Shown: positions 49,809 through 59,293 of the stretch, piece by piece | How the letters are laid out: every line of letters starts with the position of its first letter | Numbering within the stretch: the stretch's first letter is position 1 | NCBI GenBank assembly: GCA_016124665.1 | Contig: WGNH01000011.1 | Location: 62,001 to 126,000 of the forward strand | Direction: 5' to 3' | From: Alphaproteobacteria bacterium | GTDB taxonomy: Bacteria; Pseudomonadota; Alphaproteobacteria; Caulobacterales; Maricaulaceae | Length of the DNA stretch: 64,000 nucleotides | The notes under the pieces: model-generated | The model's database searches: none | The model's input: only the letters and a program-made list of their open reading frames with translations | What the model was told of the DNA's origin: nothing | Translations under genes and position numbers: made by a program

Positions 49809-50120
49809 ATGACAACGATCCGTGGCCTCCTGACCTATGTCCCGACGCGCAATGCCTCCCGCATTGCGCCGGTCAGCCCGGCTGCGGATTCGAACGACCG
49901 GCCGCCGCGGCGCGACCTCCCGTCTCTCTCTGTTGTCCCGGCAGAGAACAGCCACACGAATGAGACGCTGGTTTCCGCGGCGGTCATAGTCGAACTGGCC
50001 AGCCAGCCGCGCCGCCGCGGCTTGCGGGCCGACATGACGGAACGCGGACGTTACCATCAGGCCTATGCGCGTCCAGCCCATATGCAAACGCCGCCCCCGG
50101 TGCGGGAGCGGCGCGCATGA
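49809..50120 (+). CDS. Hypothetical protein (103 aa, Arg/Pro-rich)
   Basis: Open frame following terminator and CtrA-like box; no recognisable domain. Confidence 0.5.
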   Translation: MTTIRGLLTYVPTRNASRIAPVSPAADSNDRPPRRDLPSLSVVPAENSHTNETLVSAAVIVELASQPRRRGLRADMTERGRYHQAYARPAHMQTPPPVRERRA

Positions 50121-50203
50121 TCAGAATTACCGTCTTCCAGCGCCGCCTGGCGCTCACCATTGATGCGGTGATTGCCGGCGGGCTGTTACTGCTACTGGCC
50201 TAA
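50117..50203 (+). CDS. Candidate 28-aa membrane microprotein
   Basis: ATGA overlap with upstream ORF; MIRITVFQRRLALTIDAVIAGGLLLLLA*; basic N-terminus plus hydrophobic stretch; absent from ORF track. Confidence 0.35.
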   Translation: MIRITVFQRRLALTIDAVIAGGLLLLLA

Positions 50204-50745
50204 TCGGCCACTGCGAGGTCGCGGCGGGCCGCGACGATCGTGACGACGAAGCCGGCCAGCGTGTCCAGCAGAGCCATCATCATCAGCAGGAAGAAGGTCG
50301 AGGTCGCAAACAGCGGCAGCAGCAGGAACATGGCCAGTGCGATGACAAAAACCAGCATCGAAAAAGCATGATTCATGATGGTTGCCGTTCCCGATCCGGC
50401 CGCCTTGACCATTTCGATGAACAGGAAGACCAGACCAAGCAGCAACAGGATGTCGCCGGTTGAAAGGCCCCATGTTCCGCCTCTCACCATGCCGATGGTG
50501 AACAGGTTTTCGCGCAGAAGGCCTGCGGTTTCCGCATTGCCGACGAACGCTTCCGTACCGCCGGTTGCAGCAGTGATGTAGGCGATGATCACGTAAACGA
50601 TCATCGGAATTACCATTTTAGGAAAGATATTGAACAAGGTTCCACCCCCTCTTTGCTGGCCGTTATTCCCCGCCGCGCGACGTTCCTGTGCACGCCGGCT
50701 GGCCATCATTCCGAGGAAAAACCCCTGATCGCCGCCATTGGCCAT
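50200..50745 (-). CDS. Hypothetical multi-TM protein
   Basis: MANGGDQGFFLGMMASRRAQERRAAGNN... followed by several hydrophobic segments. Confidence 0.7.
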   Translation of the reverse strand: MANGGDQGFFLGMMASRRAQERRAAGNNGQQRGGGTLFNIFPKMVIPMIVYVIIAYITAATGGTEAFVGNAETAGLLRENLFTIGMVRGGTWGLSTGDILLLLGLVFLFIEMVKAAGSGTATIMNHAFSMLVFVIALAMFLLLPLFATSTFFLLMMMALLDTLAGFVVTIVAARRDLAVAD

Positions 50746-50757
50746 AAGACACTCCCT

Positions 50758-51489
50758 TTATAATTCGTCCGAACCGCCGGAATTCCGCGCCCGCGAGTTC
50801 AGCCACATTATCCCTAGCATGTCCGACAATGAGGCGAAAAGCCGACCGAAGTTGGTATATTTCGATTCTCCTGCGCCGCGTGGCCGATGTCCCACATCCC
50901 GGAATTCACAGATATAGCCTTCGCGCTTCATCAGGGCGTAGAGAAAACGGTGCTGGTGATCAAAGTAGGGAAGGCTCAGATAAGCGTCTCTATACAAGGC
51001 CTTGAGCCCGCATCCAGTATCGTCTGCGTCATCCCGCAATAGCGCTTTGCGGACGTGATTTGCGACGCGCGAAGCAAATTTTTTCCAGGCGGAGTCCTGA
51101 CGTTTTGCGCGCCGACCGCCGACGACTTTCAGATTTTCCGGCGCATCCGGCCGCGTCAACGCATCAATCAGTGCCGGCAGATCGGCAGGCGGATTCTGGC
51201 CATCGCCGTCCATCGTGCCGATAATCCGGCCTCTGGCAGCCTGGATTCCGGTGCGCAGCGACCGCGACTGGCCGGCATTCCTGCGGTGAGAGAGAACCCG
51301 CAGGGCCGGAAATTCGGCTTTTGCCGCGACAAGTTCGGCCAGAGTCCCGTCGGTCGACTTGTCATCGACGAAGATCATTTCATAGCTGCGGCCCTCAAGC
51401 GCTTGGGCAATTTCCCTTGCCAGCGCTGTGACATTTCCTGCCTCATTGTGTGCGGGAATGATGACGGAGATATCAGGTGTTTCGTTCAT
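50758..51489 (-). CDS. Glycosyltransferase family 2 (dolichyl-phosphate mannosyltransferase-like)
   Basis: VIIPAHNEAGNVTALAREIAQAL; MIFVDDKSTDGTLAEL; GTMDGDGQNPPADLPALI. Confidence 0.93.
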   Translation of the reverse strand: MNETPDISVIIPAHNEAGNVTALAREIAQALEGRSYEMIFVDDKSTDGTLAELVAAKAEFPALRVLSHRRNAGQSRSLRTGIQAARGRIIGTMDGDGQNPPADLPALIDALTRPDAPENLKVVGGRRAKRQDSAWKKFASRVANHVRKALLRDDADDTGCGLKALYRDAYLSLPYFDHQHRFLYALMKREGYICEFRDVGHRPRGAGESKYTNFGRLFASLSDMLGIMWLNSRARNSGGSDEL

Positions 51490-51599
51490 TTCCGGTCCTG
51501 CCTGCCGATACGCGCCTTGCGGTCGGGCCCTGACCCGTTACATACCTGAAAACATCGCAGGTGCGAGGCGTTTCTCCACCCGATAGCCGGAAGAGACCC

Positions 51600-53252
51600 A
51601 TGGATCAGCTGATTGCCGGACGAAGAGCCTGGTGGATCATCGGCGCGTTGGCAGCGCTCTCGGCTTTTGCGGGCGTGTTCACCATCCAGCCTTTGGACCG
51701 GGATGAAGCGCGCTATGCGCAAGCCACAGCGCAGATGCTGGAATCCGGCGATTTCGTCGAAATCAATTTTCAGGATGCGCCGCGACATAAAAAGCCCGTC
51801 GGCATATACTGGATGCAGGCGGTGGCGGTCGGGCTTCTGTCGGACGCTGATTCGCGGCAAATCTGGGCGTATCGATTGCCATCCGTCATAGGCGCCATGT
51901 TGGCAGCACTGGGCTGTTTCTGGGCCGGAACACGGCTGATGAGCCGGGAGGCGGCCTTTGTGGCTGCCTCGCTTTTCGCTGTTTCCGTGCTGCTTGGGGC
52001 CGAAGGCGGGATTGCCAAGACCGACGCCATGCTGGCCGGCGTCACCACCCTTGCCATGGCCACTCTTGTGCAGCTCCGGCATGACGGCGGACGGCAGGCG
52101 GCGCTGATCTTCTGGGTGATGCTGGCATTGGGCATTCTGGTGAAAGGCCCGGTCACGCCCATGGTGGCGGGTCTTACCATGGCAACCCTGATCGTCTGGG
52201 AAAGGCGGATGGGCTGGCTGAAGCCCCTGCTCTTCTGGCCCGGCCCTATACTTGCGGCGCTGATTATCCTGCCATGGTTCGTGGCCATGGAATTGATGAT
52301 CGAGGGCGGCTTTATCCGGGCGGCTTTTATTGATGACCTGGCCCCCAAGCTGGCGTCCGGAGATGAAGGCCACGGGGCCTGGCCCGGTTATCATCTGCTC
52401 ACACTGTCTGCGTTGACCCTGCCTTTTGTCATCTTTCTGGTGCCCGGCCTCTGGAAAGCTGCCAGTGTCTTGCGGGCGGGAGAAAGTGAGGCGGCAAGAG
52501 CGGTCCGGTTTCTGATCGCATGGATCATCCCGAGCTGGATTGTTTTCGAGCTGATGCCAACCAAGCTGCCGCATTATACGCTGCCGCTTTATGCGGCCCT
52601 GGCCCTGCTGGCCGGGCTGGGCTGGGAAAACCTCCGGAGCGCGCCGCGCTGGAGCCGCTATGCCTCGCTTGCGTTGGGTATCGCCGGTGCGATCGCTCTG
52701 ACGGCGCTGATCTTCCTCGCCGTGACCCGTTTTGGCGGGACTCAGGTGATTGCCTGGGGGGCGGCCGGTATTTTTGGCTTGCTGGCAGCCGGACTGATGG
52801 TTGAAGTCTTCAGACGCCGGGCTTTCTCCGCCTGGGCACTGGCCATTCTGACCGGTCTGGGCTGGCAGATAATGATGCGGGGCGTGGCCATTCCCAGCGC
52901 ACCGGACCTTGATCTGTCACGGCGGGCCGCCCATGTCGCAGAGCAGATGATCGCAGCCTCCGGAAATACGCCAGAGGCCATCCTGTCGAGCTATACCGAG
53001 CCGAGTCTCGTCTTTGCACTGGGCACAGATACGCAATTGCTCGCATTCGACGTACTGGCGTCACGCGTATCCGGAGCGACCGGCCTTGTGCTGTCGATAG
53101 AGGATACCGCCCGCTCGGAGGCCGATCTGATCGCTCTGGAGCAGATTGAATCCGGTGTCTGCGCCCGGCAGGAAGTCAGCGGCTTCAACTATTCCCGCGG
53201 ACAGGAGACGGTTCTGATCGTCCGTCTGCACAATTGTGAACAGGGAGGCTGA
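51600..53252 (+). CDS. ArnT-like GT39/PMT family glycosyltransferase
   Basis: TIQPLDRDEARYAQATAQMLESGDFVEINFQDAPRHKKPVGIYWMQA; multiple TM segments. Confidence 0.93.
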   Translation: MDQLIAGRRAWWIIGALAALSAFAGVFTIQPLDRDEARYAQATAQMLESGDFVEINFQDAPRHKKPVGIYWMQAVAVGLLSDADSRQIWAYRLPSVIGAMLAALGCFWAGTRLMSREAAFVAASLFAVSVLLGAEGGIAKTDAMLAGVTTLAMATLVQLRHDGGRQAALIFWVMLALGILVKGPVTPMVAGLTMATLIVWERRMGWLKPLLFWPGPILAALIILPWFVAMELMIEGGFIRAAFIDDLAPKLASGDEGHGAWPGYHLLTLSALTLPFVIFLVPGLWKAASVLRAGESEAARAVRFLIAWIIPSWIVFELMPTKLPHYTLPLYAALALLAGLGWENLRSAPRWSRYASLALGIAGAIALTALIFLAVTRFGGTQVIAWGAAGIFGLLAAGLMVEVFRRRAFSAWALAILTGLGWQIMMRGVAIPSAPDLDLSRRAAHVAEQMIAASGNTPEAILSSYTEPSLVFALGTDTQLLAFDVLASRVSGATGLVLSIEDTARSEADLIALEQIESGVCARQEVSGFNYSRGQETVLIVRLHNCEQGG

Positions 53253-53255
53253 GAC

Positions 53256-54155
53256 ATGCCCCGCGCTATTGAAATCGTCGAAGTCGGTCCACGCGACGGG
53301 CTGCAGAATGACCCGGTATTGATGCCGACAGATGTGAAGCTGGAATTCATAGACCGGCTGATCGGTGCCGGGGTCAAACGCATGGAAGCGGCCAGTTTTG
53401 TCCATCCGAAACTGGTGCCGGCGATGGCGGATTCCGATGCCATCATGGCGCAGGTCCCCCGCGGCAAGGGCGTCAGATATATCGGCCTGGCCCTGAATGA
53501 GCGTGGCATGCGCCGGGCGCTGGATGCGAAATGCGATGAGGTGAATTTCGTCATGGTGGCGTCCGAAGGCTTTGGCAAACGCAATCAGAATGCAACACCG
53601 GAGGAAACGGCTGACCTGTTCGACAAGATTGCGGTGCTCGCCCATGATGACGGCGTGCCGGTGTCGGTGACGATCTCTGTCGCTTTTGGCGATCCCTTCG
53701 ACGGGGAGGTGCCGGTCGACCGTGTGGCCATGCTGGCGGGGCGTGCCGCCGCAGCCGGTGCGGTGGAAATCGCGCTCGGTGACACGATTGGCGTGGCCAA
53801 TCCCTGGGATGTCAGGGAGCGGATTGATGCCGCGCGGACCGCCGCCCCGGATGCGCGTCTGCGCCTGCATTTTCACAATACGCGCAATACCGCCATGGCC
53901 AATATATACGCGGCTGTGGAGGCCGGCGTGGATGTGATTGATGCCTCGGTGGGCGGGATTGGCGGTTGTCCCTTTGCGCCGAAAGCCACGGGAAATGTCG
54001 CAACCGAGGATGTCGTCTATATGCTGGAACGCGGCGGGTATGATACCGGGCTGGATCTGTCAAAGCTGATCGAAACCGCCAAATGGCTGGAAAGCGAAGG
54101 ACTCAGACATCCGGTCGATTCTGCCCTGGCCAAGGCCGGTGGTTTTCCGGGCTAA
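53256..54155 (+). CDS. mvaB: Hydroxymethylglutaryl-CoA lyase
   Basis: VEVGPRDGLQNDPVLMPTDVKLEFIDRLIGAGVKRMEAASFVHPKLVPAMADSD; DASVGGIGGCPFAPKATGNVATED. Confidence 0.95.
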   Translation: MPRAIEIVEVGPRDGLQNDPVLMPTDVKLEFIDRLIGAGVKRMEAASFVHPKLVPAMADSDAIMAQVPRGKGVRYIGLALNERGMRRALDAKCDEVNFVMVASEGFGKRNQNATPEETADLFDKIAVLAHDDGVPVSVTISVAFGDPFDGEVPVDRVAMLAGRAAAAGAVEIALGDTIGVANPWDVRERIDAARTAAPDARLRLHFHNTRNTAMANIYAAVEAGVDVIDASVGGIGGCPFAPKATGNVATEDVVYMLERGGYDTGLDLSKLIETAKWLESEGLRHPVDSALAKAGGFPG

Positions 54156-55006
54156 CGCCGCAGAAAGCCGGTAATTTCGCTGATCAGGGCCCGCAGCATG
54201 ATGGCCGTGAACAGGACGGGGGCGGCAATGACGGTGGCAATGCGCCCGGCCGCGCCGGTGTTGAATTTCCAGAAATAGCGCAAAAAACTTCTGGCTTTTT
54301 CCAGTTCGACCGCAAACCGGCTGGCTCTGCTTGTGCCGCCCACATGCCGTACAATCGCATCCGGGACGAACCAGACGCTCGGGGCGCGGCGGCACAGATC
54401 AATGTCCTCGACGTGAAGGAAATAGCCTTCATCAAAACCGCCCAGCTGATCGAATCCGGATTTTGCCATCGCGAAAGCCGCGCCGGAGATGGCACCGACC
54501 TGCACCGGTGCTTCCGGCAAAGCATCATTTTCCATTCCGAAAGGCCTGGCCAGTCCCAGTCTCGCCAATCCGCTGAAGGCCGCAAAGGCACGCCAGAGCG
54601 TCAGCTCGCGGCGGCGCGATCCGCTCTGCTCCCGGCCATCCGTGCCGAGTATCCGGGCACCGGCGATAGCGGTGGGCTCTTCACATGGCAGCGCCGCAAC
54701 AAGCCGCCGGGCCGCACCGGCGTCAGGTTCGGCATCCGGATTGATAAAAAACAGAAAATCACTTTTGGCATGCGTCGCGCCGATATTGCAGCCCCGGCCA
54801 AATCCGAGGTTTTTGTTCGTCCGGACAATGCGCAGCCGGGTCTGGTCCCGGGCGAGGTCATCCAGCATTTTTCGGACAGCCGGCGGATTTTCATGATCTA
54901 TGAGCACCAGCTCCGTGATATCGGGATCCGCGAGCACGGCCTTTATGGCCTCAAACAACACCGGCCCGGTGTGCCAACTGACCATGATGGCGCTGATCGA
55001 CGGCAT
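54152..55006 (-). CDS. Glycosyltransferase family 2 (rhamnosyltransferase-like)
   Basis: MPSISAIMVSWHTGPVLFEAI; NLGFGRGCNIGATHAKSDFLFFINPDAEPDAGAA; GGFDEGYFLHVEDIDLCRRA; start trimmed. Confidence 0.92.
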   Translation of the reverse strand: MPSISAIMVSWHTGPVLFEAIKAVLADPDITELVLIDHENPPAVRKMLDDLARDQTRLRIVRTNKNLGFGRGCNIGATHAKSDFLFFINPDAEPDAGAARRLVAALPCEEPTAIAGARILGTDGREQSGSRRRELTLWRAFAAFSGLARLGLARPFGMENDALPEAPVQVGAISGAAFAMAKSGFDQLGGFDEGYFLHVEDIDLCRRAPSVWFVPDAIVRHVGGTSRASRFAVELEKARSFLRYFWKFNTGAAGRIATVIAAPVLFTAIMLRALISEITGFLRR

Positions 55007-55008
55007 GA

Positions 55009-56229
55009 TCAGTTCACCTGCGGACGCGCGGCCAGGAAAGTGGTTCCAGCGATAGCGACGGCGAGCGCCGCCGCATGCCATTCCTGCCAGATGCCATAGC
55101 TGAAAAGGATAAAGCAGAAATAGGCGGTCGCGACCCAGGCAATGGCGGCCGCCTGCAAACGCGACAGCAGCGGCGCGCCGGCAATGCGCCCGCCCATCAT
55201 GACAAGCGCCAGGGCAATCAGGATGGCGCCAAACGCCCCGGTCTCCATCCATACCTGAAGCGGGGCATTATGCGGATGCAAAGGGAGGAGTTGCTGGACC
55301 GTACCGCGGATTTCCGCTTCCCCGTCAATCACCCGGCCAGCATCGAGCCCCCACCCCGTCCACGGGCGTTCGGACAGGCGCTCCCCTGTGAAGCGCCAGA
55401 TTTCGAGGCGGATCTCCCAGGATTCCGGCAGGCGGGACCGGATCGCGTCCGGTAAAGCGGCCGCCACGGATGGCAGGGTCAATGGCACGACGACAAAAGC
55501 CCCGGCCATGCCGCCGAAGATCGCCGAGAGCGCCCCGCGTGGCCAGAAATAAGCCAGCGCTGCTGCCGCGGATGCAGCAATAAAGGCCACCGTATTTACC
55601 TCGAGACCAAAGCCCAGCGACATCATGCCGGTCAGCGCGATCAGGAGCAGGCCAATCAGGGGGCCGCCTTCGCGCCAGGCCAGCGCCGCTGCCGGGCCTG
55701 CAAACAATATGGCCAGCAAGGCGCCGTGACCGAGACTGCGATTGACCTGGTTGATGGTGTGCTGATTGCCGGCAGGCGCGCCTTCGACGGCGACTTTATA
55801 GGCCAGGGTTGCCTCGCCGCCGGATACGAATTCGGCAAACAGGTAGAGGGACGCCATAAACGCCATGAAGATGAACATGGCTTCTGCCCGGGCACGCCAG
55901 CGGCCCCGCAGATGGGCCACAGCAAAGGCAAAGGCGGCATAAAGCGGAATTCCGATGAGCAGCTTGATCGCCTGATCCGCCTTGTCATAGGGCGACCATG
56001 TCCAGCTCAGCGCGGCCCAGCCGACAAATAGCGCGGCCAGCAGGGCTTCCCAGGGAATGTCCCTGCGCAGACGGAGTATCTGTTTCCATGGCAAGGCGAT
56101 AAGTCCGCCAAGCGCGACAAAGGGCGGAAGCGGCAGACCGCCGGCAATGGCCGATACCCCCGCAAAAAACATCACGATGACCGCTGTGATTCCGGGCCTT
56201 GCCTGGCCTGTATCCGGAAAAGCGGTCAT
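55009..56229 (-). CDS. O-antigen ligase family membrane protein
   Basis: ALSWTWSPYDKADQAIKLLIGIPLYAAF; FTGERLSERPWTGWGLDAGRVIDGEAE...LPLHPHNAPLQVWMETGAFGAIL. Confidence 0.88.
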   Translation of the reverse strand: MTAFPDTGQARPGITAVIVMFFAGVSAIAGGLPLPPFVALGGLIALPWKQILRLRRDIPWEALLAALFVGWAALSWTWSPYDKADQAIKLLIGIPLYAAFAFAVAHLRGRWRARAEAMFIFMAFMASLYLFAEFVSGGEATLAYKVAVEGAPAGNQHTINQVNRSLGHGALLAILFAGPAAALAWREGGPLIGLLLIALTGMMSLGFGLEVNTVAFIAASAAAALAYFWPRGALSAIFGGMAGAFVVVPLTLPSVAAALPDAIRSRLPESWEIRLEIWRFTGERLSERPWTGWGLDAGRVIDGEAEIRGTVQQLLPLHPHNAPLQVWMETGAFGAILIALALVMMGGRIAGAPLLSRLQAAAIAWVATAYFCFILFSYGIWQEWHAAALAVAIAGTTFLAARPQVN

Positions 56230-56241
56230 CGCGATGATATC

Positions 56242-58173
56242 CTAGGTGCGCTTGAGGTCGGGCGGTGTGGCACTTTCGGCCAGTTGCTTCACAGCATCCT
56301 CCAGGCCGAGGATTTCCTGTTGCTTGTTGCCTTCCCCCAGGAAGCGGAGCGCGACCTGACGGTTTTCGGCTTCCTTCATGCCGACAACGGCAATCACGGG
56401 GACCTTGCCGACAGAATGTTCGCGGACCTTGTAATTGATCTTCTCGTTGCGGAAGTCGGTCTTCACACGCAGGCCGGCCTTGCGCAGCGTGGCGGCCACC
56501 TCCTCGCCATAGCCATCGGCTTCGGACGTGATCGTTGCGACCACCACCTGCAGCGGCGCCAGCCAGAGCGGGAACTTGCCGGCATAATTCTCGATGAGGA
56601 TGCCGATAAAGCGCTCGAACGAGCCGAGAATCGCCCGGTGCAGCATGACCGGGCGATGCTTGTCATTGTCCTCGCCGACGAATTCCGCATCCAGGCGCTC
56701 GGGCAGCACGAAATCGACCTGCAAGGTGCCACACTGCCAGTCACGGCCAATGGCATCGCGCAGAACGAATTCCAGCTTGGGTCCGTAAAACGCTCCCTCG
56801 CCCGGATTGAGGATCATCTCGACACCGGCGGCTTCGGTTGCGTCCTTCAACGCCTTTTCCGCCTTGTCCCACGTCTCGTCGGATCCGGAGCGGACGTCCG
56901 GCCGGTCGGAGAATTTGACGATGAAATCCTCGAAGCCGAGATCGGCATACACCGAATTCAGCAATTCGATGAAGGACGCCGTTTCGCTCTCGATCTGGTT
57001 TTCCAGACAGAAGATATGCGCGTCATCCTGAACAAAGCCGCGCACCCGCATCAGTCCGTGCAGCGCGCCGGACGGCTCATAGCGCGAGCAGGAGCCGAAC
57101 TCGGCCATGCGCAGCGGCAGATCGCGATAGGATTTCTGGCCCGACCGGAAAATCTGGACGTGGGCCGGGCAATTCATCGGCTTGAGCGCGAGGACTTCCC
57201 CGTCCTCGGTCTGGGCCGTGAACATGTTCTCCCGGAATTTCTCCCAGTGGCCGGATTTTTCCCAGAGGGAGCGATCAATGAGAGAGGGCGTTTTGACCTC
57301 CTCGTATTTCGCGTCTTCCAACCGCCGGCGCATGTAGTTTTCCAGCGTGCGGTACAGCGTCCAGCCCTTGTCGTGCCAGAAGACCTGACCACGGGCCTCT
57401 TCCTGCATGTGGAAGAGATCCATGGCGCGGCCGACACGGCGGTGATCGCGTTTTTCGGCTTCCTCCAGGCGCATGAGATGGGCGTTGAGCTGCTTGTCGT
57501 CTGCCCAGGCCGTGCCGTAGATGCGCTGCAGCATGGCATTGCGGTGGTCGCCGCGCCAATAGGCGCCGGCGACCTTCATCAACTTGAAGGATTTACCGAT
57601 CCGGCCCGTCGAGGGCAGGTGCGGTCCACGGCAGAGATCGATCCAGTCGCCCTGGCGGTAGATCGTGATGACCTCGTCTTCCGGCAGATCGCGGATCAGC
57701 TCGGCCTTGTACTTTTCGCCAATGCGCTCGAAGTGGGCAATCGCGTCATCGCGGTCCCAGACCTCGCGCTCGAAGGGCAGGTCGCGATCGACGATTTCGG
57801 CCATGCGCTTTTCGATGGCCTCGAAATCCTCCGTGGAGAAGGGTTCGTCACGGGCGAAGTCGTAATAGAAGCCGTCCTCGATGGCCGGGCCGATCGTGAC
57901 CTGGGTGCCGGGGAAAAGCTCCTGCACGGCCTGCGCCAGAATATGCGCCGCATCATGGCGGATCACTTCCAGCGCTTCCGGTTGGTCGCGCGTGACCAGT
58001 TCGACCCTTGCATCCCCGTCGAGGGGGCGCGTCAGATCCCATTCCCGGCCATCGACTTTGGCGATGATGGCCTTCTTGGCCAGTGATTTGGATATGCCCT
58101 CCGCGAGGTCCATCGGGCTGGCGCCGTCGGGAAGCTCCCGGACAGCCCCATCGGGCAGCGTTACATTGATCAT
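56242..58173 (-). CDS. thrS: Threonine--tRNA ligase
   Basis: TGS domain [72 protein letters not shown]. Confidence 0.98.
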   Translation of the reverse strand: MINVTLPDGAVRELPDGASPMDLAEGISKSLAKKAIIAKVDGREWDLTRPLDGDARVELVTRDQPEALEVIRHDAAHILAQAVQELFPGTQVTIGPAIEDGFYYDFARDEPFSTEDFEAIEKRMAEIVDRDLPFEREVWDRDDAIAHFERIGEKYKAELIRDLPEDEVITIYRQGDWIDLCRGPHLPSTGRIGKSFKLMKVAGAYWRGDHRNAMLQRIYGTAWADDKQLNAHLMRLEEAEKRDHRRVGRAMDLFHMQEEARGQVFWHDKGWTLYRTLENYMRRRLEDAKYEEVKTPSLIDRSLWEKSGHWEKFRENMFTAQTEDGEVLALKPMNCPAHVQIFRSGQKSYRDLPLRMAEFGSCSRYEPSGALHGLMRVRGFVQDDAHIFCLENQIESETASFIELLNSVYADLGFEDFIVKFSDRPDVRSGSDETWDKAEKALKDATEAAGVEMILNPGEGAFYGPKLEFVLRDAIGRDWQCGTLQVDFVLPERLDAEFVGEDNDKHRPVMLHRAILGSFERFIGILIENYAGKFPLWLAPLQVVVATITSEADGYGEEVAATLRKAGLRVKTDFRNEKINYKVREHSVGKVPVIAVVGMKEAENRQVALRFLGEGNKQQEILGLEDAVKQLAESATPPDLKRT

Positions 58174-58520
58174 GTCTCTTCGTCCTGTTGTCCGGACCGG
58201 CCGTTTGAAGGGTTCCTAGCCGCTTCACGCGGAAGGCGAAAGCGGTGAAGCGCCCACCAGGGCACATTCGTCTGCTTTTCCGGTGCCGGATCATAGCCGT
58301 GAGTGCCACCGGGGCGGCATCTGGCGATGCGTCCGAGTGTCAGCCAGATGGCCCGCCACGCGCCCTGGTGACGCACGCAATCGACGCCATAGGCCGAACA
58401 GGTCGGCTCATGACGGCAGCGCACGCCCAGCGCATAGAAAAGCGGCGAGAGCGTCCATTGATAGACGCGCACGGCCGCGATCAGTATCGCGCTGAAGGGT
58501 TTGAACGACGGTTCGCTCAT
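58170..58520 (-). CDS. yidD: Membrane protein insertion efficiency factor YidD
   Basis: [62 protein letters not shown]; start trimmed. Confidence 0.92.
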   Translation of the reverse strand: MSEPSFKPFSAILIAAVRVYQWTLSPLFYALGVRCRHEPTCSAYGVDCVRHQGAWRAIWLTLGRIARCRPGGTHGYDPAPEKQTNVPWWALHRFRLPREAARNPSNGRSGQQDEET

Positions 58521-58643
58521 CGGCTTGTTGATCCTGAACACCGGCGGGACACACCCGCTGGCCGGTTGTGTAGGTGATTTGGTCGGGTTCGGGAATTCCG
58601 GACCGGCGGAAAATGTCTGCTGGCAGAGCAAACGCCGCCGGCC

Positions 58644-59081
58644 CTAGCCGGTTGCGGTGGGGGTCAGCGCGGTCTCACACGCTTCTGCGGCAGCCTCGAA
58701 CGCCAGCTGGATGGACGCATGACGGGCCGGATAATCCCGGGCGGCGTCCAGTTCGGACAGGGCGGCAAAGCGGCCTTGCGGCGCGGGCCCACCCTTCAGC
58801 ATGGCGGCCAGCGCATCGCGGGCCTCGCGGATTTCATCGATGGAGGCACCGATGGCATTCGCCCCCAGCACCGAGGCCGAGGCCTGTCCCAGCGCGCAGG
58901 CTTTCACCTCGAGGCCGATCTCGGCGATGCGGTCCTTTTCAAGCCGCACCTCCACCTCCACCGCCGAGCCGCACAGGCGGGAGACACGGCGCGCAGCCCC
59001 GTCAGCGCGGGCGAGCCGGCCGATATGCGGAATCTCCGCGGCGAGACGTAAAATCCCGCTGGAATAGAGTGCGTCTTTCAT
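58644..59081 (-). CDS. NifU/IscU-like iron-sulfur cluster assembly scaffold
   Basis: RVSRLCGSAVEVEVRLEKDRIAEIGLEVKACALGQASASVLG; DYPARHASIQLAFEAAAEA. Confidence 0.88.
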   Translation of the reverse strand: MKDALYSSGILRLAAEIPHIGRLARADGAARRVSRLCGSAVEVEVRLEKDRIAEIGLEVKACALGQASASVLGANAIGASIDEIREARDALAAMLKGGPAPQGRFAALSELDAARDYPARHASIQLAFEAAAEACETALTPTATG

Positions 59082-59156
59082 TGTGGCAGGGGATATAGGC
59101 GAATTGTGGCGGAAGTGCTACCTTCCATGCCGCGCTGCGGCCAAATACTCACTATG

Positions 59157-59229
59157 CGCGTCCTGCTCCGGCTTGACCGGAGCATCTCGTGATCAAGGAG
59201 ACCCTCCGATCAAGTCGGAGGGAGTCGCC
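59157..59229 (-). repeat. Dispersed two-hairpin (REP-like) intergenic element, copy B
   Basis: Minus strand: ggcgactCCCTCCGActtgaTCGGAGGGtctccttgatcacgagatgCTCCGGtcaagCCGGAGcaggacgcgc; matches copy A. Confidence 0.85.
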
Positions 59230-59293
59230 GATTCTGGTCCGTGAGTGCTGAGCGACCGGCCGCCCCCCGTAAACGGGGCAGGAAAACCTGCGG

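Noticed and set aside
56284-58086. 600-aa plus-strand ORF opposite thrS
   Set aside because: Antisense to an unambiguous threonyl-tRNA synthetase; no protein-like motifs
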